This document shows positions 1-6,202 of a DNA stretch of 12,214 bases, one piece after another. The DNA is from an uncultured Bacteroidota bacterium (GTDB lineage Bacteria > Bacteroidota > Bacteroidia > UBA7662): contig CAIVQI010000376.1 in NCBI GenBank assembly GCA_903908015.1, positions 1 through 12,214 on the forward strand. Direction: 5' to 3'. The notes beneath the pieces were generated by a model that saw nothing but the letters and a program-made list of their open reading frames with translations, did no database searches and was not told the DNA's origin. The position numbers and the translations under genes were made by a program. The number at the start of each line of letters is the position of its first letter. The first letter of the stretch is position 1.

Positions 1-250
1 AGGGGGCATCGGCATCAGCGGCTTCGACCTGTGTATTGAGGATCGAAAAGCGAAATCCCCAATGGGGGGTTACGTTGTATTTAATCCATCCGTACCCAAC
101 CGGATTCAGTTTTTGAAAGCCAAAATCTGGGCGAAGGTCACCTGCATAACCGCTGATTCCAGTGCCCACTGCAAAGTCCCAGTATTGTGCTCGGGCAGGA
201 TGAAACAGCAGGCAAAAAAGGAGGATTAACGTAGAACTGATGAGCTTCAT
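1..250 (-). CDS. Outer-membrane DUF6089-like protein, 5' part only (runs off the window)
   Basis: Reading the minus strand from the ATG at 250-248 gives 83 open codons to the window edge. The N-terminus (MKLISSTLILLFCLLFHPARA, then Q) is a typical Sec signal peptide with a basic start, a hydrophobic core and an ARA-Q cleavage site. The mature part begins YWDFAVGTGISGYAGDLRP, the opening strand pattern of Bacteroidota DUF6089/outer-membrane beta-barrel proteins, with the recurring G-x2-x-Y-x-GDL element also seen in the upstream gene. The start overlaps the upstream gene's stop as ATGA, so translational coupling is likely and the ATG is well supported. I infer an outer-membrane barrel paralogous to its neighbour. 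The rest of the protein lies outside the window, so the family call rests on the N-terminus only. Confidence 0.75.
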   Translation of the reverse strand, partial: MKLISSTLILLFCLLFHPARAQYWDFAVGTGISGYAGDLRPDFGFQKLNPVGYGWIKYNVTPHWGFRFSILNTQVEAADADAP

Positions 251-1086
251 GGCGCGATAACGGGACAAGTTGAACGGAAGCGAACATAACTAAAAGAGAG
301 GCCTACAAATACATACCCATCATTCCAACGGGGTGAACCCCGAAATGACCCAGCTTCGGCGGGCTCAAGAAATGACTGTGCCGTATTCAGCTCCGAACGT
401 CGATCGGCCAATGCACCGGCAATCGCCCCTTTGTTGGCGGCCACAACAGCCGGGTTGGCATAAAATCCACCCACATCATCGAGATAATCAGTGAACGTGA
501 ACCGATAACCTGCCTCAAGGGCAATCCTTAAATTCTGCCGGGAGGCCCAACGCATACCGATGGCCACAGGAACCCCAATTTGCGCCAGTGAGTATGGTTT
601 GCGGTCGGGGTACTCTGCCAGTCCTTGTCCTTCCAAACTCAGGGGCGCCAAATCATACCACTCGCCTTTGTACTTGGCCTGTGGATCGAAATGGAAGAGG
701 TGAAATCCAGCCGCAACATATGGGGTCATTCGGTGGCGACTTGGGAAAATGGTAATGGGACGAATTCGGTACTCAGCAAGGGCTGTGATTTCAAAAACAG
801 CGGACCGAAAACTTAAGTTGCGGTAATTGGATATGCGATTTTCGCGGTTATCCGACCCTGCAATCATCGCCCAGTTGGCATCGGAGCGCACCGACCACCA
901 AGGATTGATGTTTCGGCGCACATGAAATCCACTTCCGTAGCGAATATTCGAGGCCCAATTCAGCGAATTATTCAGCTCACCCAAATAAGACGTAGCAAAG
1001 GTATTCACACCGAACTCAACATCCTGGGCCCTTAGACCCGAAAGTAAGCCCAAAAAAAGTGCAATCAGCGGTATTTTTCGAAACAT
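247..1086 (-). CDS. DUF6089 family outer-membrane beta-barrel protein
   Basis: A 279-residue exported protein. The chosen ATG (1086) begins the signal peptide MFRKIPLIALFLGLLSGLRA, followed by Q; the frame stays open 31 codons further upstream, but that extension would put a charged, non-signal segment in front. The mature protein opens with EFGVNTFATSYLGELNN and continues as alternating amphipathic strands. Diagnostic DUF6089 blocks are AKYKGEWYDLAPL (about 137-149), EGQGL followed by YSLAQIGVPVAIG (152-177), TFTDYLDDVGGFY (197-209), and a C-terminal RGSPRWNDGYVFVGLSFSY (249-267) ending in a barrel strand. Members of this family are predicted outer-membrane proteins of unknown function in Bacteroidota. 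It lies 115 nt after nadK with no good TAnnTTTG box between, so it is probably co-transcribed with the CBS and NAD kinase genes. Its TGA overlaps the next gene's ATG. Confidence 0.88.
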   Translation of the reverse strand: MFRKIPLIALFLGLLSGLRAQDVEFGVNTFATSYLGELNNSLNWASNIRYGSGFHVRRNINPWWSVRSDANWAMIAGSDNRENRISNYRNLSFRSAVFEITALAEYRIRPITIFPSRHRMTPYVAAGFHLFHFDPQAKYKGEWYDLAPLSLEGQGLAEYPDRKPYSLAQIGVPVAIGMRWASRQNLRIALEAGYRFTFTDYLDDVGGFYANPAVVAANKGAIAGALADRRSELNTAQSFLEPAEAGSFRGSPRWNDGYVFVGLSFSYVRFRSTCPVIAP

Positions 1087-1155
1087 AAGCTTGGAAAATA
1101 GTTCGAACAAGACAAGTATAAAGGGCGAATATACATCTTCTATCTCTTTTTTTGT

Positions 1156-1180
1156 ATTGAAACGCCATTCGCCTTTCAAT
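1156..1180. repeat. 7-bp inverted repeat in the nadK-DUF6089 gap
   Basis: Arms ATTGAAA (1156-1162) and TTTCAAT (1174-1180) are perfect complements around an 11-nt loop. On the transcribed minus strand the hairpin is followed by an A-rich run, not a T-run, so it is not an intrinsic terminator. It could be a processing or mRNA-stability hairpin between nadK and the outer-membrane protein gene, or chance in a 115-nt gap. Confidence 0.3.
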
Positions 1181-1201
1181 CCAAAATCAAACCCCTACCC
1201 A

Positions 1202-2092
1202 TCAAAATTGCTCTCGTTCATTTCTGCGATCTACCCCCCACATTAACTTGGATCGTAATGTCGATAAGTGATCTTGCCCGTTCAAGCGCACCAAAGGAAA
1301 ATCAAACGAATTGCGGCGAACCATGAGACACCCGGGATTTTGGGTAAATACCGACCTCGAGTCCATTGAAAGCATCACACCGCTACCTGTAGATTCAATG
1401 TTCAATTGGATGACCGATGAGTCGGTGAGCACAATGGGTCGAACATTGAGGTTATGGGGGGCCACAGCACTGACCAAAAACACTTGTGCATTGGGCATCG
1501 TAATCGGTCCACCACAACTCAGATTGTAGCCCGTACTACCAGTAGGGGTCGAAATGACCAACCCATCGGCATGATACGTATTCATGTAGACGTCGTCGAC
1601 CAGCACTTGAATTCTGATCACGGACGACAAATTGTTTTTGTGAATGGCAAGCTCGTTCAGGGCAAACGGACAGCTACCAAACAAGGATTCATTCGATGCC
1701 ATGTGCAACATTCTGCGCTGCTCAACACTGAACTGACCGGCCATGAGACGCTCCACGACCCCATTCATTTGCTCGGGTAAGGCTGAAGTAAGATAACCCA
1801 ACCGACCAAAATTAATTCCCAAAACAGGGATGCCCTGATCACGAACATGAACCACTGAATCCAAGAGCGTACCATCTCCGCCGAGGGTGACAAAAAAGCC
1901 TGAATGGCCCAATGCGGGAGAATGGTCACCAAATACCGCACCAGTCCAACTTCCACCCAAACGATTCAACGAATCAGCAAGTTTATCATATAAAATGACC
2001 TCCACCCCCGAACGATGGAACGCTTCAACACAAGCCTCCAATCCGACTTTTTGTCCATCCGGCAGTGCACGGCCATAAAGAGCAACAACCAT
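1202..2092 (-). CDS. nadK: NAD kinase
   Basis: A cytosolic enzyme that phosphorylates NAD+ to NADP+. The 296-residue length is normal. All hallmark motifs are visible: GGDGT at residues 71-75 (the phosphate/ATP loop with the catalytic Asp), INFGRLGYL at 93-101, the NE pair at 146-147 in ALNELAIHK, and the NAD-binding DGLVISTPTGSTGY at 176-189, followed by SCGGPI and the C-terminal SxDSR-like block near 242-246. The ATG at 2092 lies 4 nt after the stop of the CBS gene, so the two are almost certainly one transcript and probably translationally coupled. This CBS-nadK pair, followed by a DUF6089 gene, is a gene order I associate with Flavobacteriia. Nothing is missing or truncated. Confidence 0.97.
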   Translation of the reverse strand: MVVALYGRALPDGQKVGLEACVEAFHRSGVEVILYDKLADSLNRLGGSWTGAVFGDHSPALGHSGFFVTLGGDGTLLDSVVHVRDQGIPVLGINFGRLGYLTSALPEQMNGVVERLMAGQFSVEQRRMLHMASNESLFGSCPFALNELAIHKNNLSSVIRIQVLVDDVYMNTYHADGLVISTPTGSTGYNLSCGGPITMPNAQVFLVSAVAPHNLNVRPIVLTDSSVIQLNIESTGSGVMLSMDSRSVFTQNPGCLMVRRNSFDFPLVRLNGQDHLSTLRSKLMWGVDRRNEREQF

Positions 2093-2096
2093 GTGT

Positions 2097-2762
2097 CTAT
2101 ATTTCCAGATAGCGCATCAGCGAGGAATAACGATCTCGCAACCACTCATCACGGCGTGTTTCATGACTCACGTATACGATCTCTAAGCCATATCGCTCAT
2201 AGTCAGACAATAAATGACTGAGATCCAGAAGATTGAATTTCAGATGAACCAAGCACATTCCCGGCGAGTCAATGTCGTCGTGCATGCGCAGGTTCAGTAT
2301 CAGCGCCCGATTCGACTCAGCGATTCGAGCCAATTCCGCTGGTGAGTACTCATGCGACGCCATTCGCATGGTCATGACCGCACCAGGTTGGACCAACATG
2401 CTTTCCCCTTCAATCCAGTGCAACAAATCCATCGCGGTCAAGCTGTAACGGTAATGACTGGATGAATCACAAATGGGCATACACCCCATGTTCTGAATCC
2501 TCATTTGCTCTAACAATCGTCCAATTGAATCTTCCTCCTCCATATAAAATGGATTCAGTACAACTTTTGTTGAAGGCGTCAACTTACCCGATTTTTGCCC
2601 TTGAATTTGTTCAAATGAGATTATACCCTGGAGCAAACCAGATGGATCAACGACCGGAAGGTCAAATAATCGTGCATCAAACATCAGTTCACGGATCAAT
2701 TGGAAGGTGTCGCCCAAGCGCACTTCAGGTACTGTACCGTGTTCTAATTGAGCAATCCGCAT
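2097..2762 (-). CDS. CBS-pair protein with C-terminal ACT-like region
   Basis: A 221-residue soluble protein. Two CBS motifs can be seen: the first about residues 8-55 (ending LPVVDPSGLLQGIISFEQI), the second about 65-115 (GRLLEQMRIQNMGCMPICDSS, then LTAMDLLHWIEGE). CBS pairs bind adenosine nucleotides such as AMP, ATP or SAM and act as energy or ligand sensors. The C-terminal 100 residues (from about 125) read GAVMTMRMASHEYSPAELARIAES, then LNLRMH, LVHLKFNL and YGLEIVYV, a beta-alpha-beta-beta-alpha-beta order resembling an ACT ligand-binding fold. Such proteins are often labelled AcuB-like, but no acetoin pathway is nearby. The immediate coupling to nadK (4 nt) suggests a regulatory link to NAD(P) or nucleotide state; that is inference. 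The ATG at 2762 is the only sensible start. Confidence 0.85.
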   Translation of the reverse strand: MRIAQLEHGTVPEVRLGDTFQLIRELMFDARLFDLPVVDPSGLLQGIISFEQIQGQKSGKLTPSTKVVLNPFYMEEEDSIGRLLEQMRIQNMGCMPICDSSSHYRYSLTAMDLLHWIEGESMLVQPGAVMTMRMASHEYSPAELARIAESNRALILNLRMHDDIDSPGMCLVHLKFNLLDLSHLLSDYERYGLEIVYVSHETRRDEWLRDRYSSLMRYLEI

Positions 2763-2775
2763 CCTGTATGTTTAA

Positions 2776-2790
2776 GGATTTTAAAAATCC
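2776..2790. repeat. 7-bp dyad upstream of the CBS gene
   Basis: GGATTTT (2776-2782) and AAAATCC (2784-2790) are perfect complements around a single central base, the geometry of a protein-binding dyad rather than a stable hairpin. It lies 13 nt upstream of the CBS ATG in the leader and directly abuts the 10-bp tandem repeat. A role as operator or leader element for the CBS-nadK transcript is inference. Confidence 0.4.
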
Positions 2791-2813
2791 AAGTTGTTTC
2801 AAGTTGTTTCAAG
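2791..2813. repeat. Tandem 10-bp repeat AAGTTGTTTC x2.3
   Basis: AAGTTGTTTC occurs twice without mismatch (2791-2800 and 2801-2810) and a third copy begins AAG. The whole element lies in the 55-nt gap between the amidotransferase and CBS genes, between a TAnnTTTG box and the dyad at 2776-2790. A 10-bp period would place repeated sites on the same helix face. It could also arise by replication slippage. Confidence 0.6.
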
Positions 2814-2817
2814 TCTT

Positions 2818-3405
2818 TTACAAAAGTACGGTGGTTTGGTGCAAAAAAGACGCTATAAGGTGACGAACATCAATGCCGATGACCGACTCGGGATGAAACT
2901 GTACACCGTATAGTGGCCAATGACGGTGGCGCATCGCCATAAGACAACCATCATCGACGCTGTACGCCAGTGGAACTAGTGCCTCGGGCAAATCAACCAA
3001 AACCCATGAATGATACCGCATCACCTCGATCCTTGTCCCTTGAATCCCCATCCATGGGGATGTGTTTTCATCGGCGCATGTTTGAATGGGTGAAATCATT
3101 CCATGCATGGGCCTTGGCGCAGCAACGAGTTTTGCGCCAAAATAAACGCCCAAAGCCTGGTGGCCCAAACAAATCCCCAACATAGGCATTTTTGCATGCC
3201 AGCTTGAGATCACCTCCATGAGATGTCCGGAAAGAGCAGGAATGCCAGGACCTGGAGATAAAATAATGGCAGAAAAATTGGATAAATCCCCCAGCAATCT
3301 TTGATCGTTATTGCGCCAGACTGAACAGTCAACTCCTTCCAACAAAACCAGATGCTGCAGATTATAGGTAAAAGAATCGAAATTATCGATCAACAAAACC
3401 GCCAC
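2818..3405 (-). CDS. Glutamine amidotransferase, anthranilate/aminodeoxychorismate synthase component II (TrpG/PabA)
   Basis: A class I glutamine amidotransferase that hydrolyses glutamine and passes ammonia to the chorismate-using partner (TrpE or PabB). Length 195 matches the stand-alone form. Motifs: LLIDNFDSFTYNL (4-16), SPGPGIP (50-56, oxyanion loop), the nucleophile Cys79 in GICLGHQALG (77-86), and catalytic His171 and Glu173 in VQFHPES. The usual HGK after the nucleophile block reads HGM here (101-103), a small deviation. The start is a GTG at 3405: no ATG is available in frame, and GTG aligns with the family N-terminus. It follows the CvpA-type gene by 22 nt and is probably co-transcribed. 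No trpE, pabB or other trp gene is in the window, so tryptophan versus folate use cannot be decided; a lone copy can serve both. Confidence 0.92.
   Translation of the reverse strand: MAVLLIDNFDSFTYNLQHLVLLEGVDCSVWRNNDQRLLGDLSNFSAIILSPGPGIPALSGHLMEVISSWHAKMPMLGICLGHQALGVYFGAKLVAAPRPMHGMISPIQTCADENTSPWMGIQGTRIEVMRYHSWVLVDLPEALVPLAYSVDDGCLMAMRHRHWPLYGVQFHPESVIGIDVRHLIASFLHQTTVLL
2821..2828 (-). promoter_or_regulatory. Candidate -7 box (TACTTTTG) for the CBS-nadK unit
   Basis: On the minus strand TACTTTTG matches the Bacteroidota -7 element TAnnTTTG. It sits in the last codons of the amidotransferase gene, 58 nt upstream of the CBS ATG. No TTTG lies at the right -33 distance (a TTTTTTG is only 13 nt away), so strength is uncertain. 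Transcription from here would include the tandem repeat and the dyad in the leader. Confidence 0.35.
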
Positions 3406-3427
3406 GTAGATGCGCTTTAATTGAAGA

Positions 3428-3955
3428 TCAGGATGTTTTTACACCGGTGGTTGTACGTGCAAACCCCTTCCCTATATCACCAAAAATCGACCTCATGAGT
3501 GACATCACGGATTCCGCATATACTTGAGAGGCGTTGAAGGCATATGAATCTTGACGCGACTGTTGGGGAATAAGGTTGGCTGATGAAAAGACCCACATCA
3601 GCAGCGAAACCCAAAAAAGCCATCTGGCCGCTCCAATGAGGCCACCGAAGACCTGACTGATCCAAGAAGGCAATATAGATCGTACCAGATTCTCCAACAG
3701 ACTTGCAGATAACCTAACAAGGATCATAGACCCAATAAACACCAACAAAAAACCTAACATTGGCAACCAGATCGATTGAATGCCCCATGTGGTTTGAATC
3801 AATGCGGCCCCCCAGTTCATGCCTTTCAAGCCGAGATACAATGAAATCACCAAAACAACCAGTCCGGCAAATTCGACAATCAGGCCTTTACGGTATCCTT
3901 GCCAAACACCCCAAACAAAAGCCATGAGCAAAATTAAATCAATGACATTGGGCAT
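3428..3955 (-). CDS. CvpA family inner-membrane protein
   Basis: A 175-residue membrane protein. It has four hydrophobic segments at about residues 4-20, 26-43, 62-81 and 103-124, then a polar cytoplasmic-type tail. The N-terminal pattern NVIDLILLMAFVWGVWQGYRKGLI and the following EFAGLVVLVISLYLG match the CvpA/colicin V production family, as does FGGLIGAARWLFWVSLL in the last helix. CvpA in E. coli is needed for colicin V production and affects envelope stress and purF expression; in Bacteroidota the role is unknown. The gene starts a unit with its own promoter (3980-4009) and is followed after 22 nt by the amidotransferase gene. Confidence 0.85.
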   Translation of the reverse strand: MPNVIDLILLMAFVWGVWQGYRKGLIVEFAGLVVLVISLYLGLKGMNWGAALIQTTWGIQSIWLPMLGFLLVFIGSMILVRLSASLLENLVRSILPSWISQVFGGLIGAARWLFWVSLLMWVFSSANLIPQQSRQDSYAFNASQVYAESVMSLMRSIFGDIGKGFARTTTGVKTS

Positions 3956-3979
3956 AAAAGAATTGACTATTTACTGCAA

Positions 3980-4009
3980 CAAACTTAAGCAGAAAACATG
4001 TTCAACCAA
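3980..4009 (-). promoter_or_regulatory. Promoter for the cvpA-amidotransferase unit
   Basis: Minus-strand TAAGTTTG (3987-3980) matches the TAnnTTTG -7 element, and TTG (4009-4007) lies exactly 19 nt upstream, the spacing expected of the Bacteroidota -33 element. Transcription would begin near 3976, leaving about 20 nt of leader before the CvpA ATG. The promoter fills the 69-nt gap after the phospholipase-like gene. Confidence 0.65.
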
Positions 4010-4024
4010 CAGAAACCACAATCC

Positions 4025-4993
4025 TTAGTTTCCTTCAGCACATCGGTGTATTTGAGAAGAATACCGGTCAAACGTCTTTATATCAATTGCAGAGGAACCC
4101 TTCTCGGGTGGTTTTATATCGGTTTTCAGTGCCGGTTGTCCGGCCTCAACCCATGCAGTAAACCAGAGACTACCCAAGCGATGTATGGCCAGTCGCATCC
4201 GTTCTTCCATGATATTCCCCAAAAATTCGTTATATAACATCGCATAGGATATGCTGTAGGCCATCACACGTGTTTGTCCACGCAACTCAGGCACCTTCCA
4301 ATCATCCTCCGCGATGCTATCCCGCACCCGGCAATCTGCCTCAAAAACCAAGGGCAAATGTCCCGCACTTTCGCGAATGCAATCCCAAATCATATCACGG
4401 ACCCGTTCTACCACAATGGCCTTTCCGGTGAGCAGATCATATTCACTTCCCATCAACTCCGGTATTCTGCTTTCCAAAAGTGAATGCAAACCGTGCTGTC
4501 CCGTGAACTGTCCGTTGTAGTTATGGGTCACATGCAAAGGGACATGCGCGTCGGCCAGATAGTGGCCTAAATCGGCCGATAACCGCAGAATTCGATCAAC
4601 ATCGCCCAGGCGAAATGCCTCGATGAGTCTGTAGTAGACCAACTGAATATGCCATGGCAGAATACCATGCTTTTGAAGTTCCTCCTCATGGTAACAGGCC
4701 ACGGCTTCCTTCCAAGTGGATGGCAACAACACATAAGGAGGCGGCCCGTATCGTTCGAGGTCGATAAAATGCCTCGGCGCCTCAAGCGGATCTGACCCCC
4801 TTCTCCGGTCAGCGGCAGTGGCCTCCTCCTCCAAAAAAAGAAGATGATAGCGATAAAAGGCGAATAGCTCAGGGGGAAGTGTAAAAATCGCCGCCCGGTT
4901 AATCAGCCGATGTCCATAAAACCCCCATGAAAAGACGCGGGTGGGGATAAAAGCAACACAAAAAGAAAGAGATAAGAAAATACGTAGAAACAT
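4025..4993 (-). CDS. Secreted zinc-dependent phospholipase C / S1-P1 nuclease superfamily protein
   Basis: About 322 residues from the ATG at 4993. That start gives a clean signal peptide (MFLRIFLSLSFCVAFIPTRVFS) whose predicted cleavage leaves Trp as residue 1 of the mature protein (WGFYGHRLINRAAIF); the ATG at 5023 would add ten mostly hydrophobic residues in front. In the trinuclear zinc enzymes phospholipase C and P1 nuclease the mature N-terminal Trp itself binds zinc. Later ligands fit: from the 5023 start, Trp33, His38, His85, then H154-x3-D158-x5-H164 in GHYLADAHVPLH, and H180-x3-E184, matching the H-x3-D-x5-H...H-x3-E pattern of Bacillus phospholipase C. The substrate cannot be told. 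It is third after two exported-protein genes, 72 nt from the haem lipoprotein, and has no TAnnTTTG box of its own; an 18-bp dyad lies in the gap. Confidence 0.8.
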   Translation of the reverse strand: MFLRIFLSLSFCVAFIPTRVFSWGFYGHRLINRAAIFTLPPELFAFYRYHLLFLEEEATAADRRRGSDPLEAPRHFIDLERYGPPPYVLLPSTWKEAVACYHEEELQKHGILPWHIQLVYYRLIEAFRLGDVDRILRLSADLGHYLADAHVPLHVTHNYNGQFTGQHGLHSLLESRIPELMGSEYDLLTGKAIVVERVRDMIWDCIRESAGHLPLVFEADCRVRDSIAEDDWKVPELRGQTRVMAYSISYAMLYNEFLGNIMEERMRLAIHRLGSLWFTAWVEAGQPALKTDIKPPEKGSSAIDIKTFDRYSSQIHRCAEGN

Positions 4994-5045
4994 GTTCGCA
5001 AAAATCAGTTGCAAACAGGCCATTAATCGTATGGCAGACGTATAC

Positions 5046-5063
5046 TTCCGTAAGATTACGGAA
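5046..5063. promoter_or_regulatory. Perfect 18-bp dyad (8-bp arms, 2-bp centre)
   Basis: TTCCGTAA-GA-TTACGGAA is perfectly self-complementary apart from the 2-bp centre. It begins 3 nt after the stop of the haem lipoprotein gene and lies 53 nt upstream of the phospholipase-like start (23 nt from the alternative ATG). There is no following T-run, so it is not an intrinsic terminator, and a 2-nt loop disfavours an RNA hairpin. The form suits a homodimeric DNA-binding regulator. No regulator gene is adjacent. Confidence 0.5.
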
Positions 5064-5065
5064 CC

Positions 5066-5542
5066 CTAAAGGCTCAGTTTTCGAATTTTCTTGATGGGGC
5101 CCGGACAATGGTCTTGGTGACAACCCACACAGGCCTGAAGCATGATATTATAGTGGGTCGTGTCGGGGTGCTCCATGAGTTCAGCCCATGCCTTGGCAAA
5201 ATCAGCATGGTGCTGGTCGAATTCCGACCCCAACACAGACGGGTCTGTTGGCTCTTGATTGTGGTAATTTAAGAGCGGGAAAGCCTCCGGGGAAATGGGT
5301 TCGCCGGCCAGGATTTGCTTCCGCATTTGTTCACCTTGCTGGTACATCGCCCTCATCATTCGGGCCATGGGTTTGGGCTCAGGTTCCTTGCCTCGAGGCA
5401 TTTCTGAAGATTGTTCGCAGTGTTCCTCTACCTGATTCGCATCACCACAACTTTGAATTACCCCTAAAAACAACCCAATCAGTAGCAATACCCTTTGAGT
5501 GCGCGTAAGGCCAAGCCGGAAATGAGCAGAAAAATGGCGCAT
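5066..5542 (-). CDS. c-type haem-binding lipoprotein (CxxCH near C-terminus)
   Basis: A 158-residue protein from the ATG at 5542. The frame stays open to 5644, but the downstream ATG gives a 4-nt gap from the DUF4920 gene and places an Arg-rich start before the hydrophobic segment VLLLIGLFLGVIQS-C32. That Cys is a plausible, slightly unorthodox lipobox (IQSC). The mature part is polar with a Met-rich helix (KPMARMMRAMYQQG, 57-70), then a single haem motif CVGCH at 138-142, followed by QDHCPGPIKKIRKL. One CxxCH close to the C-terminus behind long helices resembles class II cytochromes (c'/c556 type); the methionine at 59, 62 or 63 could be the sixth ligand. I infer a periplasmic, lipid-anchored electron carrier or haem sensor. 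It may act with the DUF4920 partner. Confidence 0.72.
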   Translation of the reverse strand: MRHFSAHFRLGLTRTQRVLLLIGLFLGVIQSCGDANQVEEHCEQSSEMPRGKEPEPKPMARMMRAMYQQGEQMRKQILAGEPISPEAFPLLNYHNQEPTDPSVLGSEFDQHHADFAKAWAELMEHPDTTHYNIMLQACVGCHQDHCPGPIKKIRKLSL

Positions 5543-5546
5543 CAAA

Positions 5547-6023
5547 CTAAAGTAAGATGACGCCACTTGCTTCAAAAACCAATTCCTTATCGGGTTGGGT
5601 GATGGAATCGATTTCGGCTTGTGACTTTCCTGCGTCTTCAGCAAAATGCTTTAGATCTTCTACAGTGGTCACTTCGTAGCGTGCTATGCCCTCCATAATC
5701 ACTTTTCGTCCGGCCGACTCCAAGGGCACGAAAAATGCATAATCTTTAAAGGAAACCCGCATCTCCTGGTCGTTGCCCAGATCGACCATCATCCAACAAC
5801 CTTTCTTCTGACAACAAGAATTGATGGTACCTGCCAGTTTTACCCGAAGCGAATCCTTACCTTGCATCAATTCTGGCAAGCGTGCGGCGTCTTCTGCCCC
5901 ATCCTTGGTGATTTGACTTCCATAAAACTCGCCCTTATCCTCATTCTTCGCATCTTTGACTGTTTCTTGACAAGCGGAAAGAAGAAGAGTCATGCCCAGG
6001 ATGACTAAATGAAAATTTCTCAT
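5547..6023 (-). CDS. DUF4920 domain lipoprotein
   Basis: A 158-residue exported lipoprotein: MRNFHLVILGMTLLLSAC with a textbook lipobox (LSAC, Cys18). The rest fits the DUF4920 family of Bacteroidota: FYGSQITKDGA (33-43), a GKDSLRVKLAGTINSCCQKKGCWMMVDLG core containing Cys70, Cys71 and Cys76, then MRVSFKDYAFFVP (88-100) and a final small beta strand. The fold is a predicted OB-like beta barrel, and the conserved C-x4-C-W block could bind a metal or be redox-active; function is unknown. It begins a unit: a TATCTTTG box lies 60 nt upstream, and the haem lipoprotein gene begins 4 nt after its stop. It is transcribed divergently from rpsT across a 179-nt gap. Confidence 0.85.
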   Translation of the reverse strand: MRNFHLVILGMTLLLSACQETVKDAKNEDKGEFYGSQITKDGAEDAARLPELMQGKDSLRVKLAGTINSCCQKKGCWMMVDLGNDQEMRVSFKDYAFFVPLESAGRKVIMEGIARYEVTTVEDLKHFAEDAGKSQAEIDSITQPDKELVFEASGVILL

Positions 6024-6083
6024 GGTTATTAAGAGTTAAAATTGGTTTCTGGTTGAGTGGTACGTTGCAAATCGACCTCAATG

Positions 6084-6091
6084 CAAAGATA
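6084..6091 (-). promoter_or_regulatory. Candidate -7 box (TATCTTTG) for the DUF4920 unit
   Basis: Minus-strand TATCTTTG matches TAnnTTTG and is the same octamer as the rpsT -7 box on the other strand. It implies a leader of about 55 nt. No TTG is seen 19-20 nt upstream, so the -33 element is weak or absent. Confidence 0.45.
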
Positions 6092-6145
6092 GAGAAGATG
6101 AAAATATGTAGCGATTCCATTTTTAAATGAAGGTTTTGCAGAACA

Positions 6146-6177
6146 TTTGGCTGAATCATCATTTTTTCGTATCTTTG
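6146..6177 (+). promoter_or_regulatory. rpsT promoter
   Basis: TTTG (6146-6149), a 20-nt spacer, and TATCTTTG (6170-6177) together match the Bacteroidota housekeeping promoter (-33 TTTG, -7 TAnnTTTG). The predicted start near 6181 leaves about 22 nt before the rpsT ATG. This is the best promoter in the window, as expected for a ribosomal protein gene. Confidence 0.8.
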
Positions 6178-6202
6178 CACCTCTAAAAAAATTCAAGATC
6201 CG

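Noticed and set aside
1087..1179. 31-residue N-terminal extension of the DUF6089 protein
   Set aside because: It precedes a clean signal peptide beginning at 1086 and looks like read-back into the leader.
1156..1180. Hairpin after nadK as a terminator
   Set aside because: On the transcribed strand it is followed by A's rather than T's, so it does not fit an intrinsic terminator.
5543..5644. Longer N-terminus for the haem lipoprotein starting at 5644
   Set aside because: It would overlap the DUF4920 gene by about 98 nt and put 34 polar residues before the lipoprotein signal; the ATG at 5542 fits better.
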